A program made the position numbers and the translations under genes. 8,691 nucleotides of DNA from JASHZA01 sp035624865 (GTDB lineage: Bacteria > Desulfobacterota > Binatia > Binatales > Binataceae): positions 1 through 8,691 of the forward strand of contig DASPQS010000081.1 in NCBI GenBank assembly GCA_035624865.1, given 5' to 3'. Of this stretch, positions 1 through 5,518 are shown piece by piece; the stretch's first letter is position 1; each line of letters starts with the position of its first letter. Under the pieces are notes generated by a model. It worked only from the letters and a program-made list of their open reading frames with translations. It was not told where the DNA came from and ran no database searches.

Positions 1-457
1 CGCCCCCGGCGTAACGGCGGAAATCGGCGGCATCGAGACCCACTTCAGCTAGCACTGCCTCGATCGCCGCGACGTCCTCGATATTCAACTCGCGCTTGAA
101 GAAACGCTCAAACACGCGAATCGAGTATTCGCGGAAACGTCCGCGGGCATCCGCATACAACCCGCCGATCAGTGCGAGCCGGGAGTCGAAAAGTTTCTGC
201 GGCCCGCGGATCACGAGGCCACGCTCGTTGGCGAAGCGGCGCGCGTCCGCGTAGAGGTAGCGCACCTTGTACCAATCGCGTTCGTTGCGATCGGGCAATT
301 CACCTCCGTATGCGGACTTCAGATCGACCTCGAGCGGCACGAAGCGCAGGGCGACGCGATGGGTCCGTTCGAGATCGAGCGCGGGTTCGAATGCGAGATA
401 AGTGAACGGACTCTTGTAGTCGTAGTAGAACTTGATGGTTTCGAGTGCTTGCGGCAT
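1..457 (-). CDS. 2-hydroxychromene-2-carboxylate isomerase family protein (DsbA/kappa-GST fold), partial at C-terminus
   Basis: Reading the minus strand from the ATG at 457 gives 152 codons that stay open to the window edge, so the C-terminal part is missing. The N-terminus contains FYYDYKSPFTYLA (residues 10-22). This is the first beta strand and the active-site turn of the HCCA isomerase/kappa glutathione transferase family, in which the Ser of the SPxS/T motif (here S16) replaces the CxxC of DsbA and binds glutathione. The helical insert and the segment ending in DVAAIEAVLAEVGLD near the truncation also suit the family. Family members isomerise 2-hydroxychromene-2-carboxylate in naphthalene-type catabolism, or act as GSH-dependent isomerases or oxidoreductases of unknown substrate; the exact substrate cannot be read here. 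No strong ribosome-binding site precedes the ATG. The ATG was chosen because the conserved first strand follows within ten residues. The gene lies 93 bp downstream of the kinase gene on the same strand and may be co-transcribed. Confidence 0.8.
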   Translation of the reverse strand, partial: MPQALETIKFYYDYKSPFTYLAFEPALDLERTHRVALRFVPLEVDLKSAYGGELPDRNERDWYKVRYLYADARRFANERGLVIRGPQKLFDSRLALIGGLYADARGRFREYSIRVFERFFKRELNIEDVAAIEAVLAEVGLDAADFRRYAGG

Positions 458-550
458 TGCGGCACCGCTTATCGTGATAGCCCAAAAGACCTCGGCGCAA
501 AAGGCCGCGGGCCGGCCTATCAATTCAGGCGGTGAGCGCCGCGTGCGCCG

Positions 551-3334
551 CTAATGCCTGTTATCAGGCAGGCCACGCATCCGGTAGGGTGGATCGGTCG
601 GCGGAGTCAGGCCGCCTTTGCGCACCGGGTCCCGCCGCATGGTGGCCGGGGTTCTGATCGTAGGAGGGTCCGGTGAACCTTCGTCATCTGCCTCCGCCGC
701 TGCGTTCGCGGCTTGCGCCTTTCGACTGGCGGCTGCGGCCGCTTCGCGAATCGCGGCAACCAGGATTGGACGCCGCACCGGCTTGCTCACATGCGTATCG
801 CAACCCGCCTCGAAGCTTCTGCCGATGGCGTCGTCAAGGACCGAAGCGGTGAGCGCGATTATCGGCGTGCGGGCGAGGTTGTGTGTCTGCTCCCACTCGC
901 GGATCCGGCGCGTCGCCGTGTACCCATCCATCACCGGCATCTGGATGTCCATGAGGATGACGTCATACTTCCCGGCGGAGAACTTTTGCAGGGCGATTTC
1001 GCCGTTCTCGGCCTGGTCCAATTCGAATTCGGACTTCTTCAGAAAGGCGTCGATGAGCAGGCGATTGTCGGCGGAATCGTCTGCAACGAGTACGCGCAGG
1101 TGGCGCGTCCGTTCCGTCGGTGCCGCAGGTGTCGCGATGCCCTCTTCGGGCGCCGCCGCCTCTGCCTCCGCCTCGGCGGCTGCTTCGGCTGATGGCGATT
1201 GCGTCACCAGCGCATTTACCAGGCTGAACAGCTCCGAATGCCTGACCGGCTTGATCAGGTGATTCATCAGTCCCAGCTTGCGCAAGTACGGCAGCCTCAC
1301 ATTGAGGTCGTCGGAAGTCAGCATCGGGATTATGGTCCCGGCCGGCAGCGCTTCCTCCTGGATTCGCTCGATGACCTCATAGCCGCTCATCTCAGGCATT
1401 CGGCAATCGAGCAACGTGATGAAATATGGCGCCTGGTTGCTGCGCGCATTGCGCAACGCTGCCAGGGCTTCTTCGCCGCTTCCAACCGGGGTCACGAGCG
1501 CGCGCCGCAGCGAGAGCATCTCGGACAGCGCGATCCGGTTGACCGCGGTGTCGTCGACCACCAGTACGCGCACCTCCGCGAGGTCCGGGCCCTCGTGCAG
1601 CGCGCGGCTGGCCGGATTGAGGCCGAAACGCGCGGTGAAATGAAACGTACTGCCTTTGCCGGTCTCGCTCTCGACCCAGATCTTCCCGCCCATCAACTCG
1701 ACCAATTGCTTGACGATCGCCAGTCCGAGTCCGGTGCCTCCGTATTTGCGAGTGGTCGAGGCCTCGGCCTGGACGTAGCTCGAGAAAATGCTTTCGCGCT
1801 GGCCCTCCGCAATGCCGATGCCCGTATCTGCGACCGTGAAGTGCAACGCCCCTGCCTGGGCCTGCGGCTCGCGCGTCACGGTAATCGCGATCTCTCCCTG
1901 CTCGGTGAACTTGATGGCGTTCCCCACGAGGTTGATCAGGATCTGGCGCAGGCGCAGCGGGTCTCCCATCAGACCGGTCGGAGTTCCGGGTGCGATGTGA
2001 ACGCCGAGTTCGAGCCCCTTCTGGTGGGCGTGGATGGACAGCGTCTCGGCGACGCGCTCGGTCAGGTCCTGCAGATCGAAGTCCACGTGTTCCAGCATAA
2101 GCCGGCCACTTTCGACCCGCGCAAAATCGAGGATGTCGTTGATGAGGTCGAGCAGCGCGTTGCCGTTATTCATCATGATGCGCAGGAACTTGCGCTGTTC
2201 GTCACCGAGGGAAGTGTCCGCCAGCAATTCCGCCATGCCGAGGATTGCGTTCATTGGAGTGCGGATTTCATGTGACATGCTCGAGAGGAATTCTGACTTA
2301 GCGCGAGAGGCGCGCTCGGCAGATTCGCGGGCCGTCACGAGTTCACGCTCGGTCTGTTTGATCCGGCTGACATCGCGCAGCACCGAGATGACGCAGGGTC
2401 CGTGGCTCAGTTCCACCACCATGCCCGAGATCATGCACGGTACTGTGGCGCCGCTCTTGGTGCGGAGAAGGGCCTCCAGGTTGCGCACGCTGCCGCGCTC
2501 CCGCAGCCTGCGTTCGTACTCGATCCGCTGATCGTCGTCGACCCAGATTCCGAGTTCGCGATCCGTCGATCCGATCACTTCCTCGCGCGCGAACCCGCTG
2601 CGGAGAAATGCTTCACTGACATTGATGTAGCGGCCGTCGGAAAGGCGCGCGACCGCGACGGCGTCTGGGTTGGCATCGAAGATCTTCCAGAGCTTGACCT
2701 CGCCCTCCTGCAACGCGTTCATTCGCGCCTGCGTCTCGCCACGAGCACGCTCGGTCAGCGCTGCGACGAATTGCGCGAGCCCGCATGCGCTTATCAGCTC
2801 GAGCCATCGGTACGCCATGGTGTCGATTCCGGCGGGCATCAAGGCGGATCCCATGACGGCCGACATCAGGCATACCGCCATGAAATAGGCCTGCCATCGC
2901 GAACCCCAGGGAACCAGCGCGGCGGTCCCGAGCTGCAGCAGCACCGCCGCCATAAAAAACTGCGTCGGCTGGCCAATCAAGGCGCTCACTGCGACTGCGC
3001 TCAACGCCATTGCAGAGCATTCCAGAAACACCATTTCGCGCCAGTTGCGCGAGTACCATCGGCTCCAGGTCAGCGCCATCGCCGTCCCGGTGGCCACGAG
3101 ATTAAAGCCGTTCAGAGCGTAAAGGCCGCGAGGTGCATTCGGTGTCACGAAGGCACTTACGACCGCATGCACCAGAAGGTATGCGAAGGTAAGCCCCAGG
3201 CCCACCCGAATCATCCGGGTGACCCAGCTATCGGCAACGAGGGCGTCGTCAGTCGCCGGCTGCCCACCCACATCACCGGCGGCGGTCGCAACCGGCTCAT
3301 GAAGGTCGGGATCGTGTTGTTCAGGTATCTGCAC
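551..3334 (-). CDS. Membrane-bound PAS-containing hybrid sensor histidine kinase with two receiver domains
   Basis: A 927-residue inner-membrane hybrid kinase that should autophosphorylate and pass phosphate to its own receivers. Residues 1-38 are a cytosolic leader. About six hydrophobic helices follow (roughly 42-63, 72-90, 101-119, 124-142, 148-168, 174-193). A PAS domain spans 210-325. A short coiled coil leads into HisKA (345-410) with H-box SMSHEIRTPMN and phospho-acceptor H355. The HATPase_c domain (455-570) has an N-box with N472, the G1 box DTGIGI (503-508) and the G2 box GGTGLGLA (532-539). REC1 (588-705) has D594, D595, acceptor D643, T673 and K695. REC2 (746-862) has D752, D753, acceptor D796, T829 and K851. 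Both receivers look intact. They are joined by a low-complexity Ala/Glu linker (715-735). There is no HPt domain, so a separate phosphotransfer or output protein is expected. The start codon is GTG, supported by AGGAAG at 3343-3348 with 8-nt spacing. The last ~60 residues lie outside any domain, and the final part is encoded by a palindromic element. The sensed ligand is unknown. Confidence 0.95.
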   Translation of the reverse strand: MQIPEQHDPDLHEPVATAAGDVGGQPATDDALVADSWVTRMIRVGLGLTFAYLLVHAVVSAFVTPNAPRGLYALNGFNLVATGTAMALTWSRWYSRNWREMVFLECSAMALSAVAVSALIGQPTQFFMAAVLLQLGTAALVPWGSRWQAYFMAVCLMSAVMGSALMPAGIDTMAYRWLELISACGLAQFVAALTERARGETQARMNALQEGEVKLWKIFDANPDAVAVARLSDGRYINVSEAFLRSGFAREEVIGSTDRELGIWVDDDQRIEYERRLRERGSVRNLEALLRTKSGATVPCMISGMVVELSHGPCVISVLRDVSRIKQTERELVTARESAERASRAKSEFLSSMSHEIRTPMNAILGMAELLADTSLGDEQRKFLRIMMNNGNALLDLINDILDFARVESGRLMLEHVDFDLQDLTERVAETLSIHAHQKGLELGVHIAPGTPTGLMGDPLRLRQILINLVGNAIKFTEQGEIAITVTREPQAQAGALHFTVADTGIGIAEGQRESIFSSYVQAEASTTRKYGGTGLGLAIVKQLVELMGGKIWVESETGKGSTFHFTARFGLNPASRALHEGPDLAEVRVLVVDDTAVNRIALSEMLSLRRALVTPVGSGEEALAALRNARSNQAPYFITLLDCRMPEMSGYEVIERIQEEALPAGTIIPMLTSDDLNVRLPYLRKLGLMNHLIKPVRHSELFSLVNALVTQSPSAEAAAEAEAEAAAPEEGIATPAAPTERTRHLRVLVADDSADNRLLIDAFLKKSEFELDQAENGEIALQKFSAGKYDVILMDIQMPVMDGYTATRRIREWEQTHNLARTPIIALTASVLDDAIGRSFEAGCDTHVSKPVRRPILVAAIREAAAAASRKAQAANAAAEADDEGSPDPPTIRTPATMRRDPVRKGGLTPPTDPPYRMRGLPDNRH
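555..570. repeat. Perfect 6-bp hairpin at the kinase stop
   Basis: TGCCTG (555-560), loop TTAT, CAGGCA (565-570) form a perfect inverted repeat that overlaps the last codons of the kinase gene, whose stop is at 551-553. No T-run follows on the minus strand, so this is not a standard intrinsic terminator. It could stabilise the 3' end of the mRNA or be the edge of the adjacent palindromic element. Confidence 0.5.
579..630. repeat. Nested palindromic element inside the kinase 3' coding end
   Basis: The outer arms ATCCGGT (579-585) and ACCGGGT (624-630) pair over seven positions with one G-T wobble. They enclose a perfect inner stem, GGCGG (600-604) and CCGCC (612-616), with a 7-nt loop. The element encodes a Pro/Arg/Gly/Thr-rich stretch of the C-terminal tail of the kinase (around DPVRKGGLTPPTDPPYRM), well outside REC2. 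The nested shape resembles small dispersed palindromic repeats that can insert in frame into genes. Only one copy was seen in this window, so its repetitive nature is inferred. Confidence 0.4.
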
Positions 3335-3342
3335 CTTCAGGT

Positions 3343-3348
3343 CTTCCT
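3343..3348 (-). promoter_or_regulatory. Ribosome-binding site that fixes the GTG start of the kinase
   Basis: On the minus strand AGGAAG lies 8 nt before the GTG at 3334. The spacing and purine-rich match to a Shine-Dalgarno sequence support the GTG rather than a later ATG. Confidence 0.65.
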
Positions 3349-3350
3349 AA

Positions 3351-3365
3351 GCGGTATTCTACCGC
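3351..3365. promoter_or_regulatory. 15-bp perfect palindrome overlapping a candidate -10 box of the kinase
   Basis: GCGGTA (3351-3356), spacer TTC, TACCGC (3360-3365) is a perfect 6-3-6 inverted repeat. On the minus strand its centre reads TAGAAT (3356-3361), which matches five of six bases of the sigma-70 -10 consensus. It lies 22 bp before the GTG start. No good -35 hexamer is visible 16-18 bp upstream, as would be expected if an activator were needed. It may be an operator overlapping the promoter, or a leader hairpin just before the ribosome-binding site. Confidence 0.4.
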
Positions 3366-3402
3366 TCGGCCGGAGCCGCCGCCCCATTTAAAGCAAGCAG
3401 GA

Positions 3403-3438
3403 TGCCCGGTTTTGGAGGGATGCATTGCCGGGTTTTGG
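3403..3438. repeat. Two near-identical 13-mers 23 bp apart upstream of the kinase
   Basis: TGCCCGGTTTTGG (3403-3415) and TGCCGGGTTTTGG (3426-3438) differ at one base and are 23 bp apart start to start, about two helical turns. They lie 42-77 bp upstream of the candidate -10 box. This arrangement suits paired binding sites for a response regulator or another activator, but no regulator was identified. Confidence 0.4.
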
Positions 3439-3544
3439 TGAATGTTCGCCCTTTGTTCGAAGCTCGCTGACAGCAATTTCAGTATCCGCCGGCTTCATTT
3501 GTGCCTGTTTGGCTGCTCAGGAAGGAGGTTTTTCCAGCCAGGTT

Positions 3545-3577
3545 CGAGAAATCCCTCGGTACGAGGAAGTTTTCTCG
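3545..3577. repeat. Nested hairpin with 7-bp and 5-bp perfect stems
   Basis: The outer arms CGAGAAA (3545-3551) and TTTCTCG (3571-3577) enclose the inner arms CCTCG (3554-3558) and CGAGG (3562-3566) around a 3-nt loop. All 12 pairs are Watson-Crick, with only a small 2/4-nt internal loop. No U-tract follows on either strand, so a simple intrinsic terminator is unlikely. It could be an RNA regulatory or processing structure in the pilin 3' UTR or kinase leader, or a DNA binding site. Confidence 0.5.
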
Positions 3578-3817
3578 GAAAAACGCCCTGCAACAATGAT
3601 GCAGCCGCGCAACAAAAGTTCGCCGCTTAGGCTAAAAAAATGCTCCCGTCATGATTCGCGGAATCCATATGCAAGTCACCTAATATGCGGACCGCCTGCG
3701 GCCACCAGGCAATCATGACTGTGGGCGGTTCCACGAACGGAGCGAAGGCCGTTTAGGGCGCCAGGTGGAGACGGCGAACGTTCTGGCGGTCAAGCCGGCT
3801 ATCGATGGTACCTTTTC

Positions 3818-3997
3818 TCAGGAAGAGGCGAATTGAGCATTTACCGTGCTTACCACCGAGCTTACGTCCTGACCGAAGATCTCGTAGGTGGCGAATACGG
3901 CAATCGCGACCGCCGCGAGCACGAAAGCGTACTCCGTCATGGTCTGTCCGCGGAGGGATTCCCGGAGTCGGAGGAAGATGCGAGAGGCGGAATTCAT
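3818..3997 (-). CDS. Flp-family type IVb prepilin (59 aa)
   Basis: This short gene encodes a likely Flp/Fap-type pilin, the structural subunit of tight-adherence (Tad) pili. Residues 1-17 form a basic leader containing RIFLRLRESLRG. Prepilin peptidase should cleave after G17, leaving a mature protein that begins QTMTEYAFVLAAVAIAV, with the hallmark Glu at +5 (E22) next to Tyr (Y23) and a single hydrophobic helix (about 23-38). The rest, ending QDVSSVVSTVNAQFASS, is a short amphipathic tail. The length of 59 residues is normal for Flp pilins. The ATG at 3997 is preceded by AAGGA (4005-4009) with 7-nt spacing. No tad/cpa assembly genes or prepilin peptidase are in the window, so the machinery must lie elsewhere if it exists. 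The gene is 483 bp upstream of the kinase gene and divergent from the dioxygenase gene. The motif match is strong; assignment to a functional Tad pilus is inference. Confidence 0.85.
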   Translation of the reverse strand: MNSASRIFLRLRESLRGQTMTEYAFVLAAVAIAVFATYEIFGQDVSSVVSTVNAQFASS

Positions 3998-4004
3998 TGG
4001 TCCA

Positions 4005-4009
4005 TCCTT
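4005..4009 (-). promoter_or_regulatory. Ribosome-binding site of the Flp pilin
   Basis: On the minus strand AAGGA precedes the pilin ATG by 7 nt. An overlapping upstream ATG is out of frame and stops after two further codons, so the start at 3997 is the sensible choice. Confidence 0.65.
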
Positions 4010-4322
4010 GTGGTGAAGATTACGCGGTCCGCGATTTCGCCCCCCACCCCTTTTGTCTAAACGAACCGACCTTTGCCCTTTTCAGCACCGGATTTAATGG
4101 CCAATCATTCTAATCCTAAAAGTTACACGTGATGCATCCAAACAACAAGTCTAAGGATTACATAACGGTCAGTTAAGTCAATTGTCTAGCAAATGGAACC
4201 AGACGCCGCCTTGATACTTGTAGGTATTTCTTTGCAGTTTTTATGGGTATAAATCACATTTAGCATATAAAAGACGCAGTCCGGTCGAATTTTCGTGCCA
4301 GACTGCCGAGTCAATAGCGCGA

Positions 4323-4332
4323 TTTGCGCAAA
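4323..4332. promoter_or_regulatory. 10-bp palindrome TTTGCGCAAA upstream of the dioxygenase gene
   Basis: A perfect palindrome lying 25 bp before the candidate -10 box, so it falls close to where the -35 region would be. It could be an operator. The evidence is symmetry and position only. Confidence 0.3.
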
Positions 4333-4357
4333 CGGGCGGTTCGGATGAATATCGGGA

Positions 4358-4363
4358 TAGAAT
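4358..4363 (+). promoter_or_regulatory. Candidate -10 box of the dioxygenase gene
   Basis: TAGAAT matches five of six bases of the sigma-70 -10 consensus and lies 28 bp before the ATG. It would give a leader of about 20 nt that includes the ribosome-binding site AGGAG at 4379-4383. No good -35 hexamer is seen at the usual spacing. Confidence 0.35.
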
Positions 4364-4391
4364 CGACCTTTCGGCTTCAGGAGAATTTCCG

Positions 4392-4760
4392 ATGGCCAAT
4401 CCAAGAAATCCTGATGAAATCCGCGGGTATCACGCTCATGTTTACTACGATACTGAATCCCGAGAGACCGCCGCAAAGCTGCGTGAACAGATCGAGCGCG
4501 CTTTTCCTGTCGAGATGGGCCGATGGCGCGACGAACCGGTCGGGCCGCACCCGCAAGCGATGTATCAGGTGAAGTTTGCACCTGCCGAGTTTCAGCGGAT
4601 CGTGCCCTGGCTGATGCTCAATCGGGCCGGCCTGACCGTCCTCGTGCATCCCGACACTGGTGACGCCTACCAGGATCACGCTCACAACGAGCTATGGCTC
4701 GGAGAGAAGTTGAAACTGCGACTTGAGGTACTGCGCCAGATGCTCGCCAGGAATTCTTAA
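4392..4760 (+). CDS. DOPA 4,5-dioxygenase family protein (122 aa)
   Basis: A compact protein of the DOPA 4,5-dioxygenase (PF08883-type) family. Fungal and plant-like members cleave L-DOPA extradiol to seco-DOPA on the way to betalains; bacterial homologues are about 110-125 residues, as here. Family motifs are YHAHVYYD (13-20, His14 and His16), GPHPQAMYQVKF (51-62, His53), NRAGLTVLVHPDTGD (77-91, His86) and DHAHNELWLG (95-104, His96 and His98). The conserved histidines are the expected metal ligands or catalytic residues. No signal peptide or membrane segment is seen, so the protein should be cytosolic. The ATG is preceded by AGGAG (4379-4383) at good spacing. The gene is monocistronic: divergent from the pilin gene and convergent with the DUF1614 gene, 28 bp stop to stop. 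The physiological substrate in bacteria is uncertain; any catechol-type compound is possible. Confidence 0.88.
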   Translation: MANPRNPDEIRGYHAHVYYDTESRETAAKLREQIERAFPVEMGRWRDEPVGPHPQAMYQVKFAPAEFQRIVPWLMLNRAGLTVLVHPDTGDAYQDHAHNELWLGEKLKLRLEVLRQMLARNS

Positions 4761-4788
4761 CGGGTGCTCCCGCGTCTGCTCGATTGTC

Positions 4789-5454
4789 TCACGCGAGAAG
4801 CACGGCGATGATGCCCGACACGAAGACACTGTCGAAGGTGCCGGCGCCACCGATCGTGGCGATGCGCGCGTGTAGCCGCCACAGCGCGCCCAGGTTCATC
4901 AGGTCCGCGCCGACCAGGCATCCGATAGTTCCAGCCACATAGGCGACGGACGCTGAGCGTCTGCGGTCGAGGATCGATGCGAGGATTGCAGCAACCACGC
5001 CTGGGATAAAGGTCGGCACAGCAATTCCAACCCCGGGAACCACGCGCGAAAAGCGATGCACCACGGCGCTGACTGCGGCGGTAGCCACAAGGGTCGGCAG
5101 GAAACCGCCGACCCGCCATAAGAGATAGCCGGACAAAAGGATCGGGATGACGGCGCCGCCGAGGTTAACCGCGATGATGGTGTGCCCGGCGGCCTGCACC
5201 CGTGGTAACACGTTTTCCATTCCGTCGACGATTATCACGCGGTCGTGCGGCAGCCCCCTTGCCGCGATCGCGGTCAGCGAGATGTTGATGTAACTTCCGA
5301 AAATCGACAGCATCAGCAGTCCGGTGACCGCTCGATGCGACATCCCAAGTTTTTGATACGCTGCCTCGATCACGCCGACCTCGAGCAGCGCGAACAGGAT
5401 CAGCAGTGCGAAACCAAGCAGGCCGAGAAGCGGGAGCGTTGACGGGGAGTACAT
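4789..5454 (-). CDS. DUF1614 family polytopic membrane protein (221 aa)
   Basis: The protein has about seven hydrophobic segments (roughly 6-28, 43-66, 92-112, 117-132, 143-161, 168-188, 205-220). Conserved-looking motifs are VNLGGAVIP (96-104), GADLMNLGALW (182-192) and, near the C-terminus, IGGAGTFDSVF (201-211) followed by the last helix. This GGAGTFD block is characteristic of the DUF1614 family, whose function is unknown. A longer frame reaches to 5589, but its first 45 residues are Ser/Arg-rich, non-hydrophobic and overlap the mlaC-like gene, so the ATG at 5454 just before the first helix is preferred. The ribosome-binding site is weak. It is the last gene of the presumed operon, 64 bp after the MlaC-like gene. 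Small polar residues and glycines within the helices would suit a transporter, but no substrate can be named. Confidence 0.75.
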   Translation of the reverse strand: MYSPSTLPLLGLLGFALLILFALLEVGVIEAAYQKLGMSHRAVTGLLMLSIFGSYINISLTAIAARGLPHDRVIIVDGMENVLPRVQAAGHTIIAVNLGGAVIPILLSGYLLWRVGGFLPTLVATAAVSAVVHRFSRVVPGVGIAVPTFIPGVVAAILASILDRRRSASVAYVAGTIGCLVGADLMNLGALWRLHARIATIGGAGTFDSVFVSGIIAVLLA

Positions 5455-5518
5455 TTGCGGGGGCTCTTTGGAGGTTCGCCCGAACTGCGAGGGACCGCCG
5501 GTCAGCGCGGACCGGAGC

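Larger units (their letters stand above)
3335..3817. other. 483-bp non-coding region between the pilin stop and the kinase start, rich in inverted repeats
   Basis: No convincing gene was found on either strand. The region holds, from kinase to pilin: the kinase ribosome-binding site, a 15-bp palindrome containing a -10-like TAGAAT, two near-identical 13-mers, a nested hairpin (3545-3577), a run of seven A on the plus strand (3634-3640, T on the minus), a 13-bp palindrome with arms GATTC/GAATC (3653-3665), a 5-bp hairpin with arms GCCTG/CAGGC (3694-3710), and a further 5-bp stem AACGG/CCGTT (3736-3753). It probably combines the pilin mRNA 3' end with the kinase promoter and leader. A minus-strand frame starting near 3501 would give a 36-residue peptide but has no good ribosome-binding site, so it is not called. 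Confidence 0.6.
3998..4391. other. 394-bp AT-rich divergent control region between the pilin and dioxygenase genes
   Basis: This region should carry both divergent promoters. A hand count gives 68 G+C in the 180 bases from 4081 to 4260 (about 38%), well below the GC-rich flanking genes. It contains an inverted repeat TAATCCT (4111-4117)/AGGATTA (4154-4160), a CACGTG site near 4126, TATAAA-like hexamers at 4248 and 4266 on the plus strand, and the palindrome TTTGCGCAAA (4323-4332). No pilin promoter can be chosen with confidence. Candidate minus-strand reading frames here have no family resemblance and are not called. Confidence 0.55.

Noticed and set aside
1199..2275. Long plus-strand open frame (358 codons) antisense to the kinase
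   Set aside because: It lies fully within the kinase gene, its Gln/Arg/His-rich translation matches no family I recognise, and GC-rich codon bias commonly opens antisense frames.
2402..3391. Second long plus-strand frame (329 codons) antisense to the kinase N-terminus
   Set aside because: Overlaps the well-supported transmembrane and PAS coding region; composition is that of a shadow frame.
3634..3665. Possible minus-strand intrinsic terminator for the pilin (palindrome GATTC/GAATC then seven T)
   Set aside because: The stem is only 5 bp and lies 12 nt from the T-run, too far for a standard intrinsic terminator.
3425..3718. Plus-strand frame of 97 codons in the pilin-kinase gap
   Set aside because: No ribosome-binding site, no family resemblance, and it runs through the palindromes of the control region.
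3335..3817. A cyclic-di-GMP (GEMM) riboswitch, considered because pili and sensory genes flank the gap
   Set aside because: The conserved GEMM core segments could not be found on either strand.
4186..4581. Minus-strand frame of 131 codons across the AT-rich region
   Set aside because: Overlaps the dioxygenase gene antisense, and its sequence shows no domain or secretion signal.
4761..4772. Small hairpin (CGGG, TGCT, CCCG) between the convergent dioxygenase and DUF1614 genes
   Set aside because: Four base pairs without a T-tract on the plus strand and only a weak one on the minus; too little to call a terminator.
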